Of a DNA stretch of 7,856 nucleotides, positions 1 to 5,953 are shown in pieces. Each line of letters starts with the position of its first letter. Within the stretch, counting starts at the first letter, position 1. Source of the DNA: Chloroflexota bacterium (GTDB lineage: Bacteria; Chloroflexota; Anaerolineae; Aggregatilineales; Phototrophicaceae); the NCBI GenBank assembly GCA_010092805.1, contig JAADYY010000563.1, positions 1-7,856 of the forward strand, read 5' to 3'. The notes under the pieces were generated by a model. That model was given only the letters and a program-made list of their open reading frames with translations. It did not search any database and was not told the origin of the DNA. The translations under genes were made by a program, and so were the position numbers.

Positions 1-220
1 CAAGCACATGCTTGAGCAGACTCGTCGGTCTCGCGATAGCAAGCGGTAAGCACCTCACAAAATCTCACCACGTTCCATAACATCCCCATACTGCCTCATG
101 CTGTAGAACAAATTTGATGCGATTGCCCTCCCCGTGCCAGGGTGAGATTGGATCGATCCCCCCAGACGAATTACAATAGGTACATTAAATAGTTGCCGGT
201 CAAGTTGATCGAGTTCGAAA
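1..220. other. Non-coding lead-in upstream of the VWA gene
   Basis: I find no credible gene here. The short open frame on the minus strand (55-276) has no family resemblance and runs into the start of the VWA gene. The stretch is more A+T-rich than the genes to its right. It holds an inverted repeat at the very edge (CAAGCA/TGCTTG, 1-14), a 9-base inverted pair AATCTCACC (61-69) and GGTGAGATT (141-149), a 10-base palindrome GGATCGATCC (150-159), and a candidate promoter just before the gene. The gene to the left, if any, lies outside the window. Confidence 0.6.
148..177 (+). promoter_or_regulatory. Candidate sigma-70-type promoter for the VWA-PhzF unit
   Basis: TTGGAT (148-153) and TACAAT (172-177) are separated by 18 bases. 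The -10 box matches consensus at five of six positions and the -35 box at three. Transcription would start near 184, giving a leader of about 37 bases before the ATG at 221. The palindrome GGATCGATCC (150-159) overlaps the -35 box and could be an operator, but a 10-base palindrome can occur by chance. Confidence 0.35.
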
Positions 221-3154
221 ATGACCTTTACCACGCCGCTGGCGCTGCTGTTGCTCCTCCTCCTCCCCATCATCATCTATCTGGGCTGGCCGCGGTTGGC
301 GTTTCGCCGCCGCCGTGACATCGCCAGTCTGATTCTGCGCACGCTGATCGTCCTGCTGCTGATCCTGGCGCTGGCCGGGACGCTGGCCGTGCAGGCCGCC
401 GATAAGCTGGCCGTCGTCTTCCTCGTTGATGTCTCTGACAGCCTGGGGCCACAAACGCAGGCCGACCAGCTCACCTATATCCGCGACGCCCTGAACACGA
501 TGGGGCCAGATGACGAGGCCGCGATTGTCGTGTTTGGCGGCAATGCCCTCGTCGAACGCCCGATGAACAATGTCCGCGAGGTGACACCCTTCCGCTCGAC
601 GCCCAACACGGGCAACACCGACCTGGAAGAAGCCATTGGCCTGGGCCTGGCGCTGTTCCCGGCAGATGCCGCCCGGCGGATAGTCATCCTCAGCGATGGG
701 CGGCAGACCGTCGGTGACGCCAACGCCGCTGCCCGCCGCGCCGCCGCCACCGGCGTCGAGATCAGTTATGTGACGTTTGCGCGCCAGCCGGGGCCAGAAG
801 TCCTCTTGGCTGATGTGCAGGTGCCGGGCGCGGTGGGGGCCGGGCAGAGCTTCGACCTGAGCCTGACGGTCGAAGCGGACGAAGCCACCCCCGCCACGAT
901 CACCGTGCTCGCTTCGGGCCAGATCGTCCATCAGGAGTCGGTCGATCTGCGTGCCGGGACGAACCGCTACGCGCTGCCGCTGCAAGCCGGGAACACCGGG
1001 TTCCGTGATTTTCAGGTGCGCGTTGACCCGGAAGGCGCGGACAGCTTCTACCAGAACAACGAACTCTCCGCGTTCAGCCGGGTGGTGGGGCCGCCGCGCG
1101 TGCTGCTCGTCGCCACCGACCCCAGCGAGGCCAGCTTCATCGCCGAGGCGCTGAGCGAACTCGATCTCATCATCGATCAGATTGAGCCGAGCGATCTGCC
1201 GCTGGGGTTGGCCGCGCTCGAACCGTATCAGAGCGTGATCCTCACCAATGTGTCGGCGACCGAACTCTCAACGCGGCGCATGGAGCTGCTGCAAACTTAC
1301 GTCCGCGACCTGGGCGGCGGCTTGATCGTCAGCGGCGGGCCGGATACGTTCGGGCCGGGCGGCTACTTCCAGACCCCGCTCGAAGAGACGCTGCCCATCG
1401 AGATGCAGTTGCGCGATCAGCAGCGTATCCCGCAGTTGACCATCGCCTACGTCATCGATCAGTCGGGGAGTATGGGCGCTGCCGCCGCCGATGGCAGCGT
1501 GGCGATTGAGCTGGCCAAAGAGGCGATCATCCGCTCGATTGACTTCCTCCAGCCGACAGATCGCGCGGGCGTAGCGTCGTTCGACACGGCGGGTACGTGG
1601 CTGGCGCAGGTGCAGCCCGTGCGCAACCGGCTGCTGCTGCAAGATCTGGTGGCGCGGTTGGCGGCGGGCGGCGGCACCGACATTCTGGCCGGGATGAACC
1701 TGGCCGCGCAGACGTTACGCACCGATCCCTCGCCGCGCAAGCACATCATTCTGCTCACCGACGGCGGCGCGAACCCCGCCGGGCTGGTCGAACTGTCCGA
1801 AGAACTGTTCAACGATCACGACGTGACCACCTCCGTGATCGCCATCGGCGCGGGTGCGGCAGATTTCCTCGGTGATATGGCGACGGCGGGCGGCGGCCAG
1901 TATCACGCCGTCGATACCGCCGCACGCATCCCGACGATCTTCACGACCGAGACCGTGCTGGCGACCCGCTCCTACATCATCGAAGAAGAATTTGTGCCCA
2001 CGCTCTCCGGCCTCAGCCCGATCATGAACGGGATCAACGCCGCGCCGCCGCTGCTGGGCTACGTCGCCGCGACGGCCAAGCAAACCGCTCAGGTGATTCT
2101 GCGCGGGCCGGAGCCATTCAGCGATCCGCTGCTGGTGCAGTGGCAGTACGGGCTGGGCCGCGCCGTCGCCTTCACCTCAGATGCAACCGGGCGCTGGGCG
2201 GCCAACTGGGTCGCGTGGGACGATTTCGCCCGCTTCTGGAGCCAGGCCGTCCGCTGGACGATCACCGAGGGCGCGGATGCCAACCTCGAAGCGCGCGTGA
2301 TCATGGAGGGTGAACAGGCGCGGCTGGTCGTCGATGCCCGCGACAACGCCGGGGCGTTCCTCAATGGGCTGGAATTGCAATCGTCACTCGTCGATCCTGA
2401 TCTGAACAGCGAATTGGTGCCCTTGCAGCAGGTCGCGCCGGGCCGCTACGAGACCACCTTCACGCCGGATGCCGAGGGCGCGTACTTCCTGCGGATTGTG
2501 GGCGCGGGCGGCGACGGTGAAAATCCGCTGTCTGTCAGCCAGACGGCGGGCTGGGTGATGAGCTATTCGCCGGAATACAGCTTGCGCGGCCAGGGCGCGG
2601 ATACCGATCTGCTGGCCGAAATTGCGGAACTCACCAACGGGCAGGCGCTCAACGTAGACGCGCCGGAAGCCGTCTTCGAGCACAATCTCGTCGCGCAGGC
2701 CGCGCTCGCGCCGCTGTGGCCGCAGCTCTTGATCCTGGCGCTGCTGCTGCTGCCGGTTGATATTGCGGTGCGGCGGCTGCTGGTCACGCGCAGCGATTTG
2801 CGGCGGCTGCGGGCGGCGGTCTTCCAGCGCGGCGGCGCGGTGGTCGATACGTCATCGGAGCGCATTTCGTCGCTGATGGGGGCGAAGGCCCGCGCCCAGC
2901 AGACGACCGAGACTCCCGCAGCCTCCCCGACCGGGACGGCGGCTGCGCTGCGCCGGCGGCGCGAAGAATTGCGCAGCGAACCCGCGGCGGAACCGCCGCG
3001 CCCAACCGGATCAAGCGCGCCGCCGGAGCCAAGCTACCGTCCGCGCAGCGGAGCAAGCCCGTCCACCACACGCACGACATCTGGTTCGGGGGGCAATCTG
3101 GCCGGGCGCTTGCTGGAAAAGCGCCGCCCCGATGATGACGATTCGAGCGAGTAA
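221..3154 (+). CDS. Membrane-anchored protein with two VWA domains and a glutamine-amidotransferase-like domain
   Basis: This 977-residue protein is probably a surface or periplasm-facing VWA protein. Two hydrophobic helices (about residues 5-23 and 36-58) separated by an Arg-rich loop resemble the N-terminus of BatA-like proteins. A first VWA domain (about 63-190) has a MIDAS metal site: D70-x-S72-x-S74, T133 and D159. A beta-rich linker (about 195-285) leads to an amidotransferase-like Rossmann domain (about 292-395) with GGGLIVSGGPDTFGPGGY at 364-381. A second VWA domain (about 406-580) has D413-x-S415-x-S417, T486 and D514. Residues 635-680 (QYGLGRAVAFTSD, then Trp-rich) are typical of this family. 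A third hydrophobic helix (about 831-849) precedes a Pro/Ser/Arg-rich, probably disordered tail ending in acidic residues. The ATG at 221 places the first helix directly at the N-terminus, but only a weak ribosome site (GAG, 211-213) is visible. Ligand and partners cannot be told from sequence. The family call is firm; the role is unknown. Confidence 0.9.
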   Translation: MTFTTPLALLLLLLLPIIIYLGWPRLAFRRRRDIASLILRTLIVLLLILALAGTLAVQAADKLAVVFLVDVSDSLGPQTQADQLTYIRDALNTMGPDDEAAIVVFGGNALVERPMNNVREVTPFRSTPNTGNTDLEEAIGLGLALFPADAARRIVILSDGRQTVGDANAAARRAAATGVEISYVTFARQPGPEVLLADVQVPGAVGAGQSFDLSLTVEADEATPATITVLASGQIVHQESVDLRAGTNRYALPLQAGNTGFRDFQVRVDPEGADSFYQNNELSAFSRVVGPPRVLLVATDPSEASFIAEALSELDLIIDQIEPSDLPLGLAALEPYQSVILTNVSATELSTRRMELLQTYVRDLGGGLIVSGGPDTFGPGGYFQTPLEETLPIEMQLRDQQRIPQLTIAYVIDQSGSMGAAAADGSVAIELAKEAIIRSIDFLQPTDRAGVASFDTAGTWLAQVQPVRNRLLLQDLVARLAAGGGTDILAGMNLAAQTLRTDPSPRKHIILLTDGGANPAGLVELSEELFNDHDVTTSVIAIGAGAADFLGDMATAGGGQYHAVDTAARIPTIFTTETVLATRSYIIEEEFVPTLSGLSPIMNGINAAPPLLGYVAATAKQTAQVILRGPEPFSDPLLVQWQYGLGRAVAFTSDATGRWAANWVAWDDFARFWSQAVRWTITEGADANLEARVIMEGEQARLVVDARDNAGAFLNGLELQSSLVDPDLNSELVPLQQVAPGRYETTFTPDAEGAYFLRIVGAGGDGENPLSVSQTAGWVMSYSPEYSLRGQGADTDLLAEIAELTNGQALNVDAPEAVFEHNLVAQAALAPLWPQLLILALLLLPVDIAVRRLLVTRSDLRRLRAAVFQRGGAVVDTSSERISSLMGAKARAQQTTETPAASPTGTAAALRRRREELRSEPAAEPPRPTGSSAPPEPSYRPRSGASPSTTRTTSGSGGNLAGRLLEKRRPDDDDSSE

Positions 3155-3160
3155 CCTGCC

Positions 3161-4024
3161 ATGACTCAGTTTTACATTGTCGATGTCTTCGCCGAGCGCA
3201 AGTACGCCGGGAATCAGTTGGCGGTGTTTCGGGACGCCGCCGATCTCTCGACCGAGCTGATGCAAACCATCGCGCTGGAGATGGGCTTTTCCGAGACCAC
3301 GTTCATCCTCAGCGACGATGAGCGCGACGGCGGCTATGATGTGCGCATCTTCACAATTAATGAGGAACTGCCGTTCGCCGGGCACCCCACGCTCGGCACG
3401 GCGTACATCATCCGCCACGAGATCCAGCCCACCCCGGCGGATCGCGTGGTGCTCAATCTCGGCGTCGGGCCGATCCCCGTCACGTTTCGCGATGATAGTG
3501 TGCTGTGGATGCAGCAGAAGCCGCCAGAGTTCGGCCCCACCCACCCCGCCGATCTGCTGCTGCCGATGCTGAGCCTGACCGCCGACGATCTCGACACGCG
3601 CTTCCCGATCCAGACCGTTTCGACCGGGATCCCTTTCATCATCGTGCCGATCAAGTCGCTCGAAGCGATGCAGCGGGCCGCCCTTGACCCGGCGGGCTAT
3701 CGCGCGGTCGTCGAGGCGACGGGCATACAAGAGGTGCTGTTCTTCGCGCCCGAAACCGTCGATCCGGCCAACGCCATCAACGCGCGGATGTTCTTCTACG
3801 CGGGCGAAGACCCCGCGACCGGCAGCGCCAACGGCTGTCTGGCGGGGTATCTGGTGCGGCAGCGCTTCTTCGGCGGCGCTCAGATCGATCTCCACGTGGA
3901 GCAGGGCCTGGAGATCCGGCGTCCGTCGCGGCTGTATCTGCGGGCGGGCGCGCAAGCCGGCGGCACCATTGAAGTCAATGTGGGCGGCAAGGTGAGCCTG
4001 GTCGCACGCGGCGAATTTGTGTAG
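3161..4024 (+). CDS. PhzF-family isomerase/epimerase-like protein
   Basis: This 287-residue protein has the usual length and fold signature of the PhzF/diaminopimelate-epimerase-like superfamily, a two-lobed fold that performs acid-base proton shifts on small metabolites. The N-terminus reads VDVF...GNQLAVF (residues 7-23). The conserved glutamate E45 lies in FSETTF, and H75 in PFAGHPTLGTAY. The second-lobe signature EDPATGSANG (216-225) carries D217 and S222. These match the Glu, His, Asp and Ser of the PhzF active site, so the enzyme should be active. No phenazine genes accompany it, so phenazine synthesis is not implied; most members of this family have unknown substrates. It starts 6 bases after the VWA stop. 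A purine-rich GAGCGAG inside the end of that gene (3145-3151) may be its ribosome site, so co-transcription and perhaps translational coupling are likely. Confidence 0.92.
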   Translation: MTQFYIVDVFAERKYAGNQLAVFRDAADLSTELMQTIALEMGFSETTFILSDDERDGGYDVRIFTINEELPFAGHPTLGTAYIIRHEIQPTPADRVVLNLGVGPIPVTFRDDSVLWMQQKPPEFGPTHPADLLLPMLSLTADDLDTRFPIQTVSTGIPFIIVPIKSLEAMQRAALDPAGYRAVVEATGIQEVLFFAPETVDPANAINARMFFYAGEDPATGSANGCLAGYLVRQRFFGGAQIDLHVEQGLEIRRPSRLYLRAGAQAGGTIEVNVGGKVSLVARGEFV

Positions 4025-4061
4025 GCGGTCACCTTGCCGGCTGCTAACGGATCTCGATCAC

Positions 4062-4095
4062 AGCGGCTGCGCATGTGTGCATTGGCCGCTTTTTT
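4062..4095 (+). terminator. Intrinsic terminator after the PhzF gene
   Basis: AGCGGC (4062-4067) pairs with GCCGCT (4085-4090). TGC (4068-4070) can also pair with GCA (4079-4081), leaving a three-base bulge (4082-4084) on the 3' side. A run of six T follows (4090-4095). It lies about 40 bases past the PhzF stop and before the SDR start, so it should end the VWA-PhzF transcript. Confidence 0.75.
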
Positions 4096-4131
4096 ATCAT
4101 CGATCACAACAACGGAATAGGACAACACATC
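4095..4131 (+). promoter_or_regulatory. Possible -10 box and ribosome site for the SDR gene
   Basis: TATCAT (4095-4100) matches the -10 consensus at five of six positions and touches the T-tract of the preceding terminator. I see no acceptable -35 box 15-18 bases upstream, so the promoter call is weak. The leader would be about 25 bases. AGGA (4119-4122) sits 9 bases before the ATG at 4132 and is a plausible ribosome site. It supports that start over an in-frame ATG at 4075, which lies inside the terminator hairpin. Confidence 0.35.
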
Positions 4132-5136
4132 ATGAAACTCTTGGTGCTGGGCGGGACAGTGTTTGTGGGGCGGCATCTGGTGGCGACGGCGTTGGCGCGC
4201 GGCCATGAAGTGAGCCTGTTCAACCGCGGCCAGCGCAACCCGGATCTGTTCCCAGAGGCGGAGCATCTGCGCGGCGACCGTGACCCGAACGTCGGCGACG
4301 GGCTGCGCGCGCTGGCAGGTCGCCGCTGGGATGCGGCGGTGGATGTTTCCGGGTATCTGCCGCGACACGTCGGGGCGGCGGCGCAACTGCTCGCCGAGGC
4401 GGTCGATCATTACACCTTCGTCTCGACGATCTCGGTGTACAGCGCGCCGCCCCAACCCGGCATGGACGAATCCGCGCCGCTGCAAACCCTCGACGATCCT
4501 GCCGCTGAGGAAGTCACGGGCGAGCGCTACGGCGGCCTGAAGGTGCTGTGTGAGCAAGCCGTCAGCGCGGCGCTGCCCGAACGCCATCTGATCATCCGCC
4601 CAGGGATGATCGTCGGGCCGGACGACCCGACAGATCGCTTCCCGTACTGGGCGGCGCGCATCGCGCAGGGCGGCGCGGTGCTCGTGCCCGGCGCGCCCGA
4701 CCGCCCGGTACAACTGATCGACACGCGCGATCTGGGTGCGTGGCTGCTGACGCTGGTTGAGCGCAAAGCGACTGGCACCTTCAACGCGACCGGCCCGGCC
4801 CAACCGCTCACCTGGGCGGATTGGATGACGACGATCAAGGCGGAGACGGGCAGCGACGCGACGTTTACGTATGTGCCGGACGCCTTCCTCGGCGAGCACG
4901 CAGTCAACGGGGGAGATCTGCCGTTCTGGGTGCCAGCGGAATTCGCCGACATCTTCGCGGTGAGCATCCAGCGCGCGCTCGCTACCGGGCTGACGCATCG
5001 CCCGCTGGCCGAAACGGTCCGTGATACGATTGCGTGGGATCAAGCGCGCCCGGCGGATACGGAGCGCCGCGCCGGGTGGTCACGCGAGCGCGAGGCCGAG
5101 GTGCTGGCCGCGTGGCATCAGCAATCCGGCGCGTGA
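4132..5136 (+). CDS. NAD(P)-dependent epimerase/reductase, extended SDR superfamily
   Basis: This 334-residue soluble enzyme begins directly with the nucleotide-binding fold: MKLLVLGGTVFVG, with the glycine motif GGTxFVG at residues 7-13. The second strand ends in SLFNRG (28-33). DVSGY (71-75) and the strand TFVSTISVYS (95-104) follow as in extended SDRs. Y133 and K137 form the catalytic YxxxK pair (ERYGGLK), with S98 or S101 as the likely third residue. The C-terminal half (RPGMIVGPDDPTDR, VQLIDTRDLGAWL) matches the substrate-side region of NAD-dependent epimerase/dehydratase-family proteins. The substrate cannot be assigned; sugar-nucleotide epimerase, isoflavone-reductase-like and RNA-binding CSP41-like relatives all share this outline. 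The ATG at 4132 is preferred to 4075 because the extra residues overlap a terminator and would precede the Rossmann strand. The gene faces the next one convergently. Confidence 0.88.
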   Translation: MKLLVLGGTVFVGRHLVATALARGHEVSLFNRGQRNPDLFPEAEHLRGDRDPNVGDGLRALAGRRWDAAVDVSGYLPRHVGAAAQLLAEAVDHYTFVSTISVYSAPPQPGMDESAPLQTLDDPAAEEVTGERYGGLKVLCEQAVSAALPERHLIIRPGMIVGPDDPTDRFPYWAARIAQGGAVLVPGAPDRPVQLIDTRDLGAWLLTLVERKATGTFNATGPAQPLTWADWMTTIKAETGSDATFTYVPDAFLGEHAVNGGDLPFWVPAEFADIFAVSIQRALATGLTHRPLAETVRDTIAWDQARPADTERRAGWSREREAEVLAAWHQQSGA

Positions 5137-5157
5137 TCGCCAGTCAGTAGGGGAATC

Positions 5158-5198
5158 AAAAAAGGCACGATCCACGAAAGCCTGAAGATCGTGCCCTT
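5158..5198 (-). terminator. Intrinsic terminator of the ABM-like gene
   Basis: Read on the minus strand, GGCACGATC (5195-5187) pairs perfectly with GATCGTGCC (5172-5164) across a 14-base loop and is followed by six T (5163-5158). The stem can extend by G-U and A-U pairs into the T-tract. It lies about 25 bases past the stop of the minus-strand gene. On the plus strand the same hairpin lacks a T-run after it, so it would be a poorer terminator for the convergent SDR gene. Confidence 0.85.
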
Positions 5199-5221
5199 CG
5201 GTTGAGTCTGCGTGTGGGCGC

Positions 5222-5560
5222 TTAACGCCCGTACTGGTACGCCATGGCGGGCGCGCCCGCACCCGACTTGACGGTCACGGCGTAGCCCTGACGCTGCACC
5301 CGCACACCCGGCAAATGCGCCGCCAACCCACGCACCGACGCTTCCAGCGCCCCGGTGCGGCTGAAATTCTCCACCGACGCCTGATCGCGCCAGAAGACGA
5401 CCAGGTGCGCCGCTTCAGCGTCGTCGATCTGCTCGAGGAAGTACGCGCCCATAAAGCCGGGGCGGGTTTCCAGCACCGGCAGGTAGCGTGTTTCTATCAG
5501 TTCCCGCATCTGATCCATACAACCAAGTGGCACCCGAATAACGGTTGTTTGTGCGTACAT
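5222..5560 (-). CDS. Small antibiotic-biosynthesis-monooxygenase-like (ABM) protein
   Basis: This 112-residue protein resembles the dimeric alpha+beta barrel (ferredoxin-like) ABM group. An opening strand (AQTTVIRVP, 3-11) and a helix (MDQMRELIETRYLPVL, 15-30) lead to RPGFMGAYFLEQIDD (33-47). Next come the strand AHLVVFWRDQ (51-60), a helix of the ASVENF type, and a last strand (VRVQRQGYAVTV, 86-97). Members act as small oxygenases, haem-degrading enzymes or simply binding proteins. No residue here fixes the substrate, and the known catalytic residues are not conserved across the family. The start at 5560 is supported by AGAGGGG (5575-5569) about 8 bases upstream. The Gly/Ala/Tyr-rich tail after residue 99 is probably flexible. 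It appears to be a single-gene unit with its own promoter and terminator. Confidence 0.65.
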   Translation of the reverse strand: MYAQTTVIRVPLGCMDQMRELIETRYLPVLETRPGFMGAYFLEQIDDAEAAHLVVFWRDQASVENFSRTGALEASVRGLAAHLPGVRVQRQGYAVTVKSGAGAPAMAYQYGR

Positions 5561-5588
5561 AACGTTGCACCCCTCTAAATCAATATTC

Positions 5589-5598
5589 TTTGTACAAA
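5589..5598. promoter_or_regulatory. Possible operator palindrome at the predicted start of ABM-like transcription
   Basis: TTTGTACAAA is a perfect 10-base palindrome just downstream of the candidate -10 box, where a repressor could block transcription. Symmetry and position are the only evidence; no regulator gene is present in the window. Confidence 0.25.
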
Positions 5599-5602
5599 AT
5601 TC

Positions 5603-5631
5603 AATTTATCATGGATTTCTAACGTTTTCAA
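5603..5631 (-). promoter_or_regulatory. Candidate promoter of the ABM-like gene
   Basis: On the minus strand TTGAAA (5631-5626) is followed after 17 bases by TAAATT (5608-5603). The first matches the -35 consensus at five of six positions and the second the -10 at four. Transcription would begin near 5596, about 36 bases before the ATG. Confidence 0.45.
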
Positions 5632-5856
5632 GTCATGATTCGTTTACTCTCGACAAATCTTGACAGAATGCATACACATACGCTCATGCTTTGCGGGTAA
5701 ATGCGGGCGATAACCTTGCGCTACAGTTGCGCATTCATCAAGCCGCAAGCCTGTTTTGGTGAGATTCGCTGTGTTGTTGGTGTGTTTTGGCCGAATTTTG
5801 CTCATCGAATCATGCGTTTCTCAGCATTTTTCCACGCGCAGCGGCGCTGCCAGCAG

Positions 5857-5869
5857 TTGATCTGATCAA
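5857..5869. repeat. Perfect short inverted repeat TTGATC-T-GATCAA
   Basis: Two six-base arms surround a single central base, a shape more like a dimeric protein-binding site than an RNA hairpin. It lies downstream of the acyl-CoA synthetase stop and about 300 bases upstream of the ABM-like start, so no target promoter is obvious. Confidence 0.35.
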
Positions 5870-5887
5870 TTTTCGCTTTACGGTCTG

Positions 5888-5918
5888 AAAAATCTCAACC
5901 GCCAACCCGATCCGAGAT
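5888..5918 (-). terminator. Weak candidate terminator after the acyl-CoA synthetase gene
   Basis: On the minus strand ATCTC (5918-5914) pairs with GAGAT (5896-5892) across a 17-base loop and runs into five T (5892-5888). The stem is short, so this is a weak call. It is supported mainly by its place about 40 bases past the stop. Confidence 0.3.
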
Positions 5919-5953
5919 CGCTTGTGAGACATCCCCCCAAACACGCCGCCGGA

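Larger units (their letters stand above)
5561..5953. other. 393-base non-coding stretch with small inverted repeats
   Basis: No open frame here looks like a gene. A plus-strand frame at 5635-5700 would give 21 residues but lacks a ribosome site. Besides the ABM-like promoter, the stretch holds TGCGC/GCGCA (5717-5721/5729-5733), CATGATTCG/CGAATCATG (5634-5642/5806-5814), GCAGCG-G-CGCTGC (5838-5850) and TTGATC-T-GATCAA (5857-5869). A consensus-like TTGACA (5660-5665, plus strand) has no good -10 partner. It is more A+T-rich than the flanking genes. It could be plain intergenic DNA or contain an unrecognised small RNA or operator region. Confidence 0.5.

Noticed and set aside
3161..4024. Phenazine biosynthesis locus
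   Set aside because: Only a PhzF-family member is present. No other phenazine genes are in the window, and most PhzF relatives have other or unknown roles.
4075..4131. N-terminal extension of the SDR gene from the ATG at 4075
   Set aside because: The ATG lies in the loop of the terminator hairpin and lacks a ribosome site. The Rossmann strand normally starts the protein, as it does from 4132.
3011..5043. Long minus-strand frames opposite the PhzF and SDR genes (314 and 387 residues)
   Set aside because: They are opposite well-supported plus-strand genes, show no family signatures, and one crosses a terminator and an intergenic gap.
5660..5690. Plus-strand promoter based on the perfect TTGACA at 5660-5665
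   Set aside because: At spacings of 16 to 18 bases the -10 position reads GCTCAT, CTCATG or TCATGC, poor matches, and no gene follows on that strand.
5635..5700. 21-residue plus-strand frame that could be a leader peptide
   Set aside because: It has no ribosome site and no downstream gene on that strand to control. It has two His-Thr pairs but no run of a regulatory amino acid.
5634..5814. CATGATTCG/CGAATCATG as terminal repeats of a small mobile element
   Set aside because: The similarity stops at 9 bases, there is no flanking target duplication, and a 9-base inverted match is fairly likely by chance in a stretch this long.
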